64,000 nt of DNA from Luidia sarsii (lineage: Eukaryota > Echinodermata > Asteroidea > Paxillosida > Luidiidae), in NCBI GenBank assembly GCA_949987565.1, contig OX465116.1:2639726-2703725 (forward strand). Direction: 5' to 3'. Below are positions 1-10,712 of the stretch, piece by piece; the first letter of the stretch is position 1; each line of letters opens with the position of its first letter. The notes below the pieces were generated by a model. It was not told the DNA's origin. It made no database searches and saw only the letters and a program-made list of their open reading frames with translations. The position numbers were made by a program, and so were the translations under genes.

Positions 1-166
1 GGGGTAAGGGTAAGGGTAGGGGTAGGGGTAGGGATAGGGATAGGGGTAGGGGTGGGGTAGGGTGGGGTAGGGGTAGGGATAGGGGTAGGGGTAGTGGTAG
101 GGGTAGAGGTAGGGGTAGGGGTAGGGGTAGGGGTAGGGGTAGGGGTAGAGTAGGGTGGGGTACGGT
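1..166. repeat. G-rich GGGGTA-type tandem repeat
   Basis: Irregular tandem copies of GGGGTA with GGGTA, GGGATA and GGGGTG variants run from the window edge. The unit is not the exact metazoan telomere hexamer TTAGGG, so this is a degenerate G-rich minisatellite. Closely spaced runs of three or four G could form G-quadruplexes. It may extend left of the window. Confidence 0.9.
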
Positions 167-700
167 ACATGCGTGTTGTATTTTATACAGTATGTACATG
201 TACATGTACATGTATATAGTGCATAACATGTACAATGTGTACAGTACGGTACACTGTACATGCACATGTTGTACATGTACATGTGCACATGTACATGTAC
301 ATGTACTGTATGTATTACATGTACATGTACAACATATGTACAGTACATGTATGTAACATTTCTAAGTAAAACCAAAACGTGTACAAAACAGTGAAAACAC
401 AATGGAAAATTAAGCAAATCTGTCCAATACATTAATGCGCACGTATCGTACCTGTACATGTACATACACTGTACATGTACATGTACATGTACAATGTACA
501 TGTACATAATGTACGTACATTGTATGTGTAACTTTACATACATGTACTGTGTGTAGGCACGTACAATGTACATGTATATATTGATTTACAATGTACGTTT
601 CTCTAATTTTCTGACATGTAATGCAAGCAGAGCCCACTTTACTTGGGCAGGGCAATGCACAGGACTTATATATAGGCCAACACATTTCCCTTCCATTAGT
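167..700. repeat. (GTACAT)n palindromic microsatellite cluster
   Basis: Interrupted runs of the hexamer GTACAT, which reads the same on both strands as ACATGTAC, dominate this stretch. The same repeat recurs in hundreds of short tracts as far as about 34 kb. Every frame through it is artificially open (Tyr-Met, Cys-Thr, His-Val dipeptide runs), so reading frames here are not genes. Confidence 0.9.
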
Positions 701-703
701 TGT

Positions 704-788
704 TCCTACTCCTACCCCTTCCCCCTCCCCCATCCTCCTCCTCCCCCCTCCCCTCCTCCTCCCCCCCCCCTTCCTCCTCCCCTTCTCT
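704..788. repeat. Polypyrimidine tract (CCT/CCTCC)n
   Basis: About 85 bases of almost pure C and T on the plus strand. This is low-complexity sequence whose proline- and serine-rich translations are not evidence of coding. Confidence 0.85.
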
Positions 789-2457
789 GGTCTTGATGAA
801 GAGGTCGCCCATGGCTTCAGACTACTGTGCATGTCCATGTACTGTACACACTGTACATGTACATGTACATGTACGAACCGGTATGTCTTGCAAGAGGGCC
901 TTAGTTATAGTCATTGGCTACAGCTACAAATAGCACGCAAAGCTATGGGATGTGGCCGCAGCCACTAACGGGATTGCCTTCCATACTGTAGGCTCGCATG
1001 CAATTTGAAGCCACAGCCAACCAATTCAGACAGACGCCTCACCAGGTTGAATACAAGATGTACTGTACATGTACACTCTTTGTAAACATGTTGACCAGAG
1101 AATGGATTCATTTTCAGTCTGCCCGCAAAGGGAAGATTAAATGAAAAAAAGCACTGGAAGAATAACGCTTTCAAAGATATGAAAAGCCGAAAGGAATACA
1201 ATTAATTTCCCTCGACTGATTTTTTTTCTGATGGGTTGAAATGAGTACAGTACATGCAAATTGAAATCAATATACATGTAATTATCTAAATTTTTATATA
1301 ATTTTATATTTGCTTTTATTTCATACATGTATTGCGTTTCTTTGCTCCGTCTTTAAATGCCAAGTCTCCATGAGACACTTGGCATACCGGCATTGTGTTT
1401 TATTATTAACCCATCCCTGTCCAATAATATGCCAGCAGGAAGATGTGTAAGCAGTCTACCCAGTCCCCTCAGATAGGCTACCCTCAGACAACTGTCAACA
1501 TCACCAACAGACTGAGAGCAAGAGGTACCGTACATGTACATGTACAATGTACATGTACGTGCAATACTGTACAGCAGTGGGCTAGAAAACAGGCCTTCAC
1601 ACCCACACCCCCCCCCCCCCTGAAGGGATTCTTGAAGTTCGTGAACTCGCCACGAACTCATACCGCTCGCCAGCGCTCTTCACTCTCCGTGCCCAGGGTT
1701 GCTGCAACTGCCATTACCGAAAGAGGAGGAGGAGGAGGGAAGGAGGCTAGTAGGGAAGAGTTGAGGGGGATGGATGAGGCAAGCAGGCATCAGATGCAGG
1801 GACATGTCTTGACATGCCCTAGCTCGGAGAACTGTTTCGGGAGAGGAGGGGGAGTAGGAGGGGGGGGGGGGGGCGTCAGGATGTTGTCAGAATGAGGCCA
1901 ACCGCCCATGAGGTAAATACACCACATAAATGAGACAAGAGAGGGAGCCCTTCTGCAAACTTCAGATCATACGTGTGTATGTGTATGCCCAGGTTGCATC
2001 TGAATTTAAAACTACAACCATGGAATGCAGTTTCACTGACACATGCCAACATACTCTTCACATGCATGAACATGAACGTCAGGAATCAGGGTTGGACCTC
2101 TTCTGACCTCTTGAACTTTTTTTTCTTTTCTTTCAACAGTCGGACCATAACATGTAGATCTGAACTGGCCCCGTCAATTCTTTCTACTGGCCTGGATTTT
2201 GCCATGGGTTTCTTGATTTCTGATTTTAAGACAGACGACGGAAGTCATTACATCATGCAAACTTCACAGATACATGTACATGTACATGCTTAAATCAGAC
2301 AATAACCAATCATTCTGTGGTCTTGCTGAACTTCTCCTCAGTGTTGCACTTCAGCTCTAGAATTTCTTTGAATAAACTGTACATGTGTATGTTACGGAGC
2401 CCCTGAAGGGCCATTAATTGAAAACAAACTCTAAAACAAAAACAAAAGTTGTTTGTT
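789..2457. other. Non-coding sequence, no gene seen
   Basis: On the KDM6A strand this lies beyond the last exon seen, so it is probably intron of that gene. It contains GTACAT tracts, a C-run near 1611 and a G-run near 1860. No exon with convincing splice signals and a recognisable product was found. Confidence 0.5.
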
Positions 2458-2516
2458 ATTTCGTGTGCACAAAATAATTTCGACCACACGAAATAATTAT
2501 TTTGTGCACACGAAAT
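2458..2516. repeat. Short inverted repeat, 22-bp arms
   Basis: Arms at 2458-2479 and 2495-2516 are perfect reverse complements (ATTTCGTGTGCAC at the outer side). They are separated by 15 bases that repeat part of the arm (CACACGAAAT). The structure would fold into a stable hairpin and may be a tiny MITE or a decayed palindrome. Confidence 0.85.
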
Positions 2517-2837
2517 CATTCCGTGCGCATAAAATCAGTTTGTGATGGGTTTTTCGGCCACAGACGAGATGGCCAGATTGGGAACTTACACAGTGGAATA
2601 TATTTCTACTGGCAATTTGAATGGCCTTGCAATAAATAAACCTTGTGCGACGGTAAATGTTGACAATTCATGAAATTACAGGAGCAGAAAACAGCACTTA
2701 CAGAAAAATTACGGCTGGGCCTTGTACGAACATCTCATCTTGTCTGTGCATGTCGTGTACTGTCCATGACTGTAATAAACCTTCAAAGGCCTTTTCTCAC
2801 TTGACCAAAATCTCGGGGCTGGCCCTGGGGCGAATGT

Positions 2838-3062
2838 GGGGGGGGGGGGGTGTGTGTCTCACTCGACTTTCCACCCCAGTGTCACCCCCCCCCCCCCCCC
2901 CCCCCCCCCCCCGCGATCGCTCTTTCCCCGGGGCGAGTTCGCCCCTGCTCCAGACCAGGGTTGAACATTTTGGCCCTGGGGCGAAACCTGCACAGTGGAA
3001 AATGGGTCAGGGGTGAGTTCGTCCCGGGACGAGCAATGGCACCCACCCCCCCCCCCCCCCAA
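2838..3062. repeat. Poly-G and poly-C homopolymer region
   Basis: A G-run near 2838-2848, a C-run of almost 30 bases near 2885-2913 and another C-run near 3046-3060 lie within 225 bases. Glycine- and proline-rich open frames on both strands come from these runs. Confidence 0.85.
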
Positions 3063-4768
3063 AAGAAGAATCTTTGCGCACAGCTTTGAAAAAGACTAGT
3101 GCGCACCACGCAATAAGCACTCGCTCAGGGCATTGGCTTGTGCAGGGTGAAAAGATCTCATGCCGGACCCTGAGGCCAATTTGCCCAAGGGTGAGATGTG
3201 AAGATTCAAGAGGGGAATCGACACAGGGCTGAACTCGTACATGAACTCGTACATGTGTACATGTCTAGTGAGAAATCACAAAAGTGGTCAATAATAACAA
3301 TTATTTATTTATTTAATATTTTTTTTTTTTTTTAGTTTTTATATATCATGTCACACCAAGGTCTCAATGTACTTTACTGGAAACAATGGAACAGGTAAGT
3401 TCCAGTTTTGGAACGGGTAAGTGGTGTTTTAAATTCATTTCGGGTTTTAACGCTTCAGATGTGGTGTGGAAGAGGGCTCCGAAGCGCTAGCGATGCAGGC
3501 ATGAACGATGTCCATACATCCCACAGCGAGGGACCAGTGTACTGAGCAGCAATGTTGAGCAAGAAGTCTAGATTGTCTGTTTCCAAACCGTCCACAGGGC
3601 AAACATGCATGTCAATTTGTTAACGTTTGATAAAGTTCCATTTATTAATTTGCGTACAATACATGTATGCATTTTTGACTTCAGTTACTGTAACACAATG
3701 GAGGTACAATGTATGATTCATATCAAAGTAGACACTGAAATTTAATGGCTAAAAATAAGTAGCCTGATGCACAGTACTGGTATGTATCTCCTGAAAATAA
3801 ACTACTGTATGCAGATTACATGTATGTACAGTATGTTTGAAAATAAAAACCCAGTATAGTGCATACATGTACAGCTACATGTACATACAAACACGTGTCC
3901 ATGTATATTGTACAAGTAAAAGCTTTTGAGAAATGTTCACATAATTTTGTATAAATGTACAATATCTTACATGTAGATCATTGTAGTCAAGATACATGTA
4001 CACTACATCAACATGTACATGTACGGTACCAGTATGTGTATCAGAAATACATGCAGTATTTTTCCTTTGTTCCCCCAAACAAACAAAAGAAAGCTGATTC
4101 TGACAATGCACAAAGAGAATCTAGCACACCTTGAGGTTAATGAGGCATAATCAAAACCTTCCTTCCAGTTGTATCACTACTGTAACCATGTCAAGCACTC
4201 AGTTCAACTTAAGCGCACAATGCCCACTCCATGTACAGCACACGTGTAACAAAGACCAACGTGCAAAGACAGAATTGTCCAGAGGTTTTCAAGGCAACTG
4301 ACATTTAGTGAAACATGTATATTGCTGACTCACGTCCTTTTTTTTATTTATTTATTCTTTTTGGAGGGGGGGGGGGAGAAAACAAAAACATTAACCCATT
4401 TCCTATTTCCGAGTGGCCTTGGGTGGAGAATCTGCAAAAGTCACAGAAGAACGTCAATGGACACCATGCCCAAATTCACTGTAATTTGTTTATGTTCAAG
4501 GCCTCTCCGCTTTTCGCCAACAGAGGGCGGCATTGATGGATGTTGGTAACTGACCTCTTGCCGCAGCTGATATTTGTTTTTTCTGAGAGGGCGTACAACT
4601 GTACGTGTACATGTACAATAGCTGACCCTTGTGTTTAATTGGATGAAGGGAGCAGGGTTATCATATATGGAAGTGTATGGATGAATGAAGGCTCTAAGAA
4701 AAAAAAGGGTTTACATGTTTCTTCTCAGGTCACTTTTCAAGAAGCCTACATGTACATGTACAGTAATT
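3063..4768. other. Non-coding sequence, no gene seen
   Basis: AT-rich sequence with scattered GTACAT tracts, an A/T stretch near 3300-3340 and a G-run near 4365-4377. Nothing here looks like an exon. Confidence 0.5.
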
Positions 4769-4840
4769 CAACCATTTGAACCCAAGTCTCTGTTTTGGCA
4801 TACAGTACCAGCACTCTACCAAATACATGTACTGTAGCAT
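4769..4840 (-). mobile_element. tRNA-derived SINE fragment
   Basis: Read on the minus strand, a box-A-like D arm (TGGTAGAGTGCTGGT) is followed about 25 bases later by a box-B-like T arm (GGGTTCAAATGG). The arms do not make a complete functional cloverleaf, so this is best read as the polymerase-III promoter head of a SINE. Confidence 0.5.
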
Positions 4841-5097
4841 CTAGGTTTTCATTCAGAAACAAGATGACTATCAAATGGGGATCCAGCTGTAAAAACCAAG
4901 CCCAAGGCTTACAGTGTACATGTATACAGTTGTATCTGTCAACCTTTAGAATTTAGCTGGCTAGGTCCAGTGTACAAACAACTAAACTATTTCTGTCCTT
5001 CCTTGGATTGAGGGAAGGAAAAGCAGTAGGACGCTGAGGGCAGGAGGAGGGAAAGGGGATCACTGCCACACAAACATGGAAGGTTATGAGTTATTAA

Positions 5098-5540
5098 GGC
5101 CGTTCCCACTACAAAAATAGTTGTGATTCAAAAATTTGGGTTTTTTTTTTTTCGTGTCCACAGGCCATAATATCGCGTCGCAAATAATCGCAAGTTGATT
5201 GTGGTTAGCAGTTGTGGTCAAATGGTGGGTGTGTCCTTGAGTGGCCCACGCAAGGAGACATATAAACAAGCTCGGTACTTCACGACAATCAGAGCATGAG
5301 CGGTGCATTGTTGGATTTATAAAAAAAAAAAATACAATTCAGTAGAGTGTTCCCACACACACCTTGTCCCGAATAAACACGATTATTTGAAAAAGTCTCA
5401 TTCTTAGTGGAGTCCGAATCGCGATTCAAATCCCACTAATAATCGCGTTTATTGTGTCCACACAAAACAAGTGAAGTTTGTTTCGCGATTCAAATCGCGA
5501 TCCAAATAATCCCGTTTATTTGGTGAAGTGGAAATAGCCC
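5098..5540. mobile_element. MITE family A (GGCCGTTCCCACTA termini)
   Basis: The left end begins GGCCGTTCCCACTAC and the right end closes with the diverged complement GTGGAAATAGCCC. Sub-terminal motifs such as AAATCGCGATCCAAATAAT recur in inverted orientation. The interior has no transposase frame, so it is non-autonomous. Related copies lie at 10645, 20350 and 33391. Confidence 0.75.
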
Positions 5541-5756
5541 TTGCGCCAATCTAATAAACCAATCAGACTTGTAGGAAGGAGTGTGGGGTGGGCGTTGTCC
5601 TATTACTAGAGCAAATGTAACATACTGTACATGTACTAAACTCATCTGTAGAATATGAAAGAAACTCAATGGGTGGGTTGTCACTTTGACAACAGGTATG
5701 ATTATCACTGCAACTTTGCCCGATTGCCTTCTGAAGAAGAAAAAATACAGACAGCC

Positions 5757-5955
5757 AGGTGAGATTCGAACGTCTACACCCTGCTTTCCAGCGCAGATGG
5801 TATCAGCTGATATGCAGATTTCAATCCATGACATGACCTTCACCAGCTCAGTGGTCATGTGGTTTGGACGTCTACACTAGATAGCAAGAGTCATGGGTTT
5901 GAATCCCGCTCGCATTTTTTCAGCAAGCATATCAGGCAAAGCACTGGGTGGGGGG
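5757..5955. mobile_element. Two back-to-back tRNA-derived SINE heads
   Basis: A minus-strand tRNA-like segment (about 5757-5828; T arm GTTCGAATCTCACC, anticodon-arm-like CTGGAAAGCAG) is followed by a plus-strand one (about 5843-5916; AGCTCAGTGGTCATGTGG, then GGGTTTGAATCCCGCT). The plus copy continues into a body containing CAGCAAGCAT and AAAGCACTG. That body is shared with the copies at 7388 and 61697. A G-run follows at about 5950. Confidence 0.5.
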
Positions 5956-7387
5956 GGGGGGGGGGAGGGGGGGGTACATGTACTGATTACTGTACTGTAC
6001 AAAAACCACTGTGAAACTTCTGTATCGTGTGACCTGGGCTAAGGGTCAATTGGCTCGGCCCAAACCCAATGAGGGCGCGTCACTTGATGCAATCAGAAGG
6101 GGCGGGAAGGGGCTGTCGCTACAGTGTTGTGTCCGATCGTGCCGGTGGGGCATGATGAGTAGTCAGGCAGAAAATAGACAGGTGTGGGAAGGGGGAGGGG
6201 GAACGGGGAGGGTCAGGGAAGGGAGACTGTCAGTGTTATGAACTTATATCAGGGCACCCTCAGCTGGAAGGCCATGCTGGATAATCAAATCGGTGAAGGG
6301 GGGGGGGATTGAAGATGACCTACATACATGTACATTGTACATGTACATGTGAATGTAGGTGGTCTGATGGTGAGACAGGTGCAGGGGAGGTGACCAAGCA
6401 GGATGAGTGGACATGTAGCATTCTGCTCCTGGGCTTGCATGTCTGCCTTTCAGTGCAGCAGCATACATGTACACTGTACACGTACCACCACACGTTGTAT
6501 AAAGTAGCTGGCATCCTGCACCACACATTGCCGTTCTGCTCTCGTAATCCAGCCAGGCTTCCATAGATTCTTACACCACTATGGAAAGCGCCATTCCCAA
6601 AGCCTGGCTTAGGCTCAGGCTCAACACCTCCGTATGGCTGTCACAGTGTGATGAATCTCTTTACACCACAAGGCCAGACAGACTAGGGACCTTTTCCAAG
6701 AACCGGCTTAGGCTCTGGCTCTGGCGTTACTGTATGCTTTCATCCATTCAAAAGGGAAGGTACAAACCAAATTTGAGAAGTTTCTGACTCATCAGGAAGT
6801 TTGTAATGTGTCAAATTTTAGTGCTTGAAATTCTGTTTTACATAATGTGTATGAGAAAAGAGAAAACTCTGAATTCCAAACGATCGCTTCTAAGAGCAAA
6901 TAATATCCTGGATGTCTGAAAAGGGGGGTTAGCATTTAATTTTGTTTCCACATTTTTCTTCATGAAAAGGTTGACGGATTGAGCCAAACCTTATGCAGGT
7001 GTGCTATTGTCTATTATGTACGTTGAGCTTCACAAAATTTGGCCCCTCCCTTTAAAGGTTTGTATACATATATCAAGCATTAAAATGGGAGGGACTCTTC
7101 ATGATCTTCAGGATGCACCCATCTATATTTTAAAGTTATAAACCATTCCAGAGCAGAGACAATTTGACAGGGCCAAGAAAATATGAGGCAGGCCCCCGTG
7201 ATGCATGATCCATTCGCCTGACGACAGACAGACTATACCGTTTCCAAAGACATTGACTCCTTCGAGATCGTCTAAGAAACACTCATGGATATAAAATGGT
7301 TTATTTCTGATTAAAATCATGTACACGTATCCATGATGAATGTGGTACCCGCAGACTGGAATCCACCACACCACCTCGACCAGCATC
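5956..7387. other. Non-coding sequence with a repeat family F fragment
   Basis: Contains G-runs near 5950-5974 and 6299-6307 and GTACAT tracts. A stretch at about 6572-6730 has repeated GGCTTAGGCTC/GGCTCTGG motifs typical of repeat family F (see 19654 and 37780). No exon was recognised. Confidence 0.5.
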
Positions 7388-7482
7388 ACGTCAAATGGTC
7401 AAGACGCCTGCACTGAAAAAGCAGTCCTGAGAAGGTGGGCTTGAATCCCGCCCAAGCGGGAAAAGCACTGAGCAAGCAGTGC
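7388..7482 (+). mobile_element. tRNA-derived SINE
   Basis: A box-A-like segment (TCAAATGGTCAAGACG) and a box-B-like T arm (GGGCTTGAATCCCGCC) are followed by a body with AAAAGCACTGAGCAAGCAG. The body resembles those at about 5930 and 61800. It lies in a KDM6A intron. Confidence 0.5.
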
Positions 7483-7839
7483 TGACCGTACGTCCAGGAG
7501 GGCAAAACCTAATCAACCTGCTGTAGAAACACTCCATAAAAGAAACATGTAGTCTTCCCGTACGGCAGCAATGCAAACTCTCCTCCACTCGCTGCCTTCC
7601 TGTTTCACCGTGAACATCCTAAAAAAACTCAGCAACCGTAGATATTTCGGAGTGCAATCCAATGCAATCCAGTGCTCCCTTGCGCGACTCTGACAAACCT
7701 CCATTGAATGGCATTCTTGGAATCGCAAACCGGGTCTATTTTTTAAGAATCTTGAAGACAGTCCTTGGCCACTGACCTGCCAGTTTTCGGGGGCCATCCA
7801 CACTCTACCTGGAAAAAGTCAAGGTGTACATGTACTTAC

Positions 7840-7898
7840 CATTGGTGGGCATTGTAGTGGAAATAAACCATGCCAAGGCCATAGGAAAATGCCCCATC
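7840..7898 (-). CDS. KDM6A: KDM6A/UTX homologue, TPR exon (third in window)
   Basis: The 59-bp exon has acceptor TTTTTGTGCAG and donor GTAAGTA on the minus strand. It encodes DGAFSYGLGMVYFHYNAHQ plus two bases of a Trp codon. This matches the UTX segment that reads roughly AAFLYGLG-VYFHYNAFQW in vertebrates, part of a tetratricopeptide repeat. It joins in phase 0 to the exon at 8658-8707. The next exon, expected to continue AIKAFQ-like, was not found to the left and is probably outside the window. UTX removes di- and trimethyl marks from histone H3 Lys27 in the nucleus. Its TPR region mediates protein contacts, for example within COMPASS-like complexes. Confidence 0.9.
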
Positions 7899-8133
7899 CT
7901 GCACAAAAAGAAAATAAACAAAAATCCACTAGTCTATTTTCTTTTTAAAGCAATGTTTCAAATCAGCAAATCATCTTCAGAATCCCTTCTGAACTTAATG
8001 ATTGAAAATAATAGAAAATACCAAGACTTTCAGAACATGATTAAAACAAATTCACATTAGCATGAAACAATGGTACATGTAAACTAGGAACTTACAAAAA
8101 AAAAATTATCAAAATAAATATCTAATGCAGTGT

Positions 8134-8232
8134 GCCTTTCAAATACTGTAGGTCCTGCTAGGATCCAAACGTCAGGCCTTCCTAATTTTTGATATTTGCA
8201 TTTTGGTAAATTTAGTCTGTAAGCAGTTTGCA
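8134..8232 (+). repeat. Hammerhead-like repeat, degenerate copy
   Basis: Contains GGTCCTGCTAGGATC followed by CAAACGTCAGGCC, with the family's 3' tail (GTAAGCAGTTTGCAAC) ending near 8232. The 5' core is disrupted, reading GCCTTTCAAATACTGTA instead of GCCTTTGAGAAA. It sits in the intron between two KDM6A exons. Confidence 0.7.
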
Positions 8233-8657
8233 ACATCTTTGAATATTACCTTACAGTAAATATCATGAAAGGTTAGACAGAGGGTGTGGGGTCAATTTCA
8301 CCAAACTCCTTGCAAATTATGATAAATCGTAAGACAATGAGTTATGGTACTGTACATGACCCATTGCAATTCCGATGGATTACCCATAGGGATCATAGGG
8401 CTTTGTGAAGTCGACCCCTGGTATTTTTGTCTCTTGACAGGACCGTTCCAAATGCATTTCCAATTGTAGCAAAGCCATTCTCAAAGCACTCTGCCCTCAC
8501 AAAAGTCCTGCCAGGATAAAAAACAAAATGGCCAGGCCCTATGATTTATTACGACCTGTATTTCATTGCAGAAGAATGGCACTTGCATGATGGGAATATG
8601 GAAACTTGAGGTGGAAATTCAACGATACACACAAAAAATCAATGCTAAATCAATTAC

Positions 8658-8707
8658 CTTCCAGTAGTCTTCTTGGAGAGAAAAGAACTTCTGGTATGCT
8701 GAGAGAG
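8658..8707 (-). CDS. KDM6A: KDM6A/UTX homologue, TPR exon (second in window)
   Basis: The 50-bp exon has a pyrimidine-rich acceptor ending TTTCTCTCAG and donor GTAATT on the minus strand. After completing an Ala codon begun in the previous exon it reads LSAYQKFFSLQEDYWK. The corresponding vertebrate UTX segment is LSAYQRYYSLQ-DYWK. It ends in phase 0 and joins the 7840-7898 exon. A second AG inside the exon start offers a minor alternative acceptor, but the chosen one keeps the Ala-Leu-Ser alignment. Confidence 0.9.
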
Positions 8708-8883
8708 CTGAGAGAAAGAAAGAAAAGAGTTTGGTAAACTACTGTAACTTCATCCAAATGTGTGATAAAAACATGGCATTACAATAGCTGAATCAGGCCT
8801 CAGATACAGTAGCTGCCACAACTAGGAGCCATTGGATCCCAACCCTTTACAAGGTCCTAATTTACATGTACATGTACATGTTA

Positions 8884-8983
8884 AGTGGCCCAGTGGCCAT
8901 GTACATGTATAGTGGCCCAGTGGCTATGTACATGTTTAGTGGCCCAGTGGCCATGTACATGTATAGTGGCCCAGTGACCAAAA
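8884..8983. repeat. 27-bp tandem repeat, about 3.7 units
   Basis: Units start at 8884, 8911, 8938 and 8965. Each contains AGTGGCCCAGTGGCCATG followed by TACATGTAT or a near variant. The repeat embeds the GTACAT motif inside a longer unit. Confidence 0.9.
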
Positions 8984-9105
8984 TGAAAGGTACAATGTAA
9001 GAATGGTCTCAGGTTTACAGGCCATCCTACATGTAACTGGCCTGGCTGGCCAGTCGGGAAGAAAAAAACACAGGCAGTCTACATTGTACATCACTTCTTG
9101 TGGTA

Positions 9106-9193
9106 CAGTGAAACCTGCAGTATAGAGACCACCCACGGAACAGGAGAATATGGCCGCTATGGACAGGTGGCCTCTTTATAGAGGTTTCAACAC
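9106..9193. mobile_element. Miniature inverted-repeat element, about 88 bp
   Basis: The left arm CAGTGAAACCTGCAGTATAG and the right arm, ending CTCTTTATAGAGGTTTCAAC, are imperfect complements (GAAACCT with AGGTTTC, CCACC with GGTGG). The CAGTGAAACCT start resembles ends of DNA transposons of the Tc1/mariner-pogo group. That assignment is tentative. A related sequence lies at 57207. Confidence 0.55.
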
Positions 9194-10644
9194 AAACATC
9201 AAAGGACCTGTGTCTGTGCATGTTTCTATACGAGGATAAATATCAACAGTGCACAAATCAATTGAATAAGTTCAATGAGAGAATAAAGGGGTGATCACAA
9301 CAGTGACAACACACACGTTTCATCATACCGGTAGCCTAGTACATGTACATGTACATGTACATGTACATGTATTTATTTTCTCCTTTTAACAAATTGTAAC
9401 TTTACATATAATTTATGTAGTTACATTTCATCCACCAATGTTCGGTTAATTCTTACCCCTGATCAGTAAGAAAGAGACTAGGCCCTACATGTACACACAC
9501 TGTATATTATTTGTATTATTGGGTGCGATGTGAACTAAAAAAGACAAGAGAAGTCAAAAGAATGTGCGATCACGCCGACAATTGCCACACAAAATGTGGG
9601 GTACGATGTCAACTCAAAAAGCAAAGACATAAATTTAAAAAAGAATGTGTGATCGCGTCGTCAATGGCCGTGTATAAAGGGAGGGTCAAATTTGTGTGGT
9701 TTTACTGAACTTTCTGATTGTTCTGATTGTAGTTCCCCAAATTTGATTTAATTCTGCCAGTCTCTGTACACATGCACGACTGTGTACATGGGCATGTGTT
9801 GTGTACATAGCAAAAAATCAAGAGCTTGAATACTGCCCACACACAAAAAAAATGCACTGGGGTTAAACAGAACAAGCTATTAATTCATTTTCATATCCGC
9901 CATCCCCCAAAATCGGAGACATTTTTTATCATTTAACCTCGCGGCCTTAAGCTCCCTTCTATTTCTAACCTTTGTGGGTTTCTTTTTTCTTTTTTTTTCA
10001 CATCCTGAACAGAGCACTGATGAAAAGCTGCGATTGTCCTTATCTTGAGATGGATAATACCTGCTTGCTTGCAAAGATTTCCTTTTCTTTTCTTTTCTCG
10101 GCTGGAAGGCAGGAAAGGAAAGGAGAGGAACATGTACATGTACTGTACAGTACAGTACAAGTGTATGGATCCAAGAATGTGTGGGCTGTTAGATAAGAGA
10201 AAGAGAGCCCACTCCTAACAAGAAAGGGGGGGCAACCGCACAAAATCTGCAGCAAGAAACAAAAAATGGATTCTGTATACTTGCAGCCAAGGTTTCCCTT
10301 TGAATTTGTGTACCGGTACTTTATTAAGTCTAAGATGGAAACCAATAATTTCCTCAATACATGAATTTGGTATACGGTGATGCAGGCTTGGTGTCACATG
10401 TGTTACAAATACATACATGTAGGATAGGGAATTAGTCTTACATCATTACATGTACCGTACCTTACAATGCCTTAAGCTCTGAACTACTGTAACAATGTAC
10501 ATGTACATGTACACTGTACATCATGTACCTGTACATGTACATGTACATGTACATGTACGGTACCGGTATGTACAGTACATGTACATGTACATGTACACGT
10601 ACATTTGTGTGTACATCTACATGTACGTGTACATGTGGAAACAA
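9194..10644. other. KDM6A intron, no gene seen
   Basis: Part of the 12.3-kb intron between the exons at 8658 and 20995. It holds GTACAT tracts, densest at 10490-10640. Two similar segments, GCGATGTGAACTAAAAAAG (about 9523) and ACGATGTCAACTCAAAAAG (about 9603), form an imperfect 80-bp-spaced duplication. Confidence 0.5.
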
Positions 10645-10712
10645 ATAGTTTGAATCGTGATTTAAATCGCGATCCAAATAATGGCGTTTATTTGGTATAG
10701 TGGAAACGGCCC
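10645..10712. mobile_element. MITE family A, single terminus
   Basis: TTTGAATCGTGATTTAAATC, GCGATCCAAATAATGGCG and TATAGTGGAAACGGCCC reproduce one end of family A. No matching second end was seen nearby, so this is a truncated copy. Confidence 0.65.

Noticed and set aside
1..166. Possible chromosome end (telomere)
   Set aside because: The unit is GGGGTA, not TTAGGG, with many irregular variants. At a left chromosome end the C-rich strand would be expected on the plus strand.
6244..6290. Continuation exon of KDM6A (minus-strand frame with MAFQ near 6270)
   Set aside because: The similarity to AIKAFQ is four residues only and the frame stops after a few codons.
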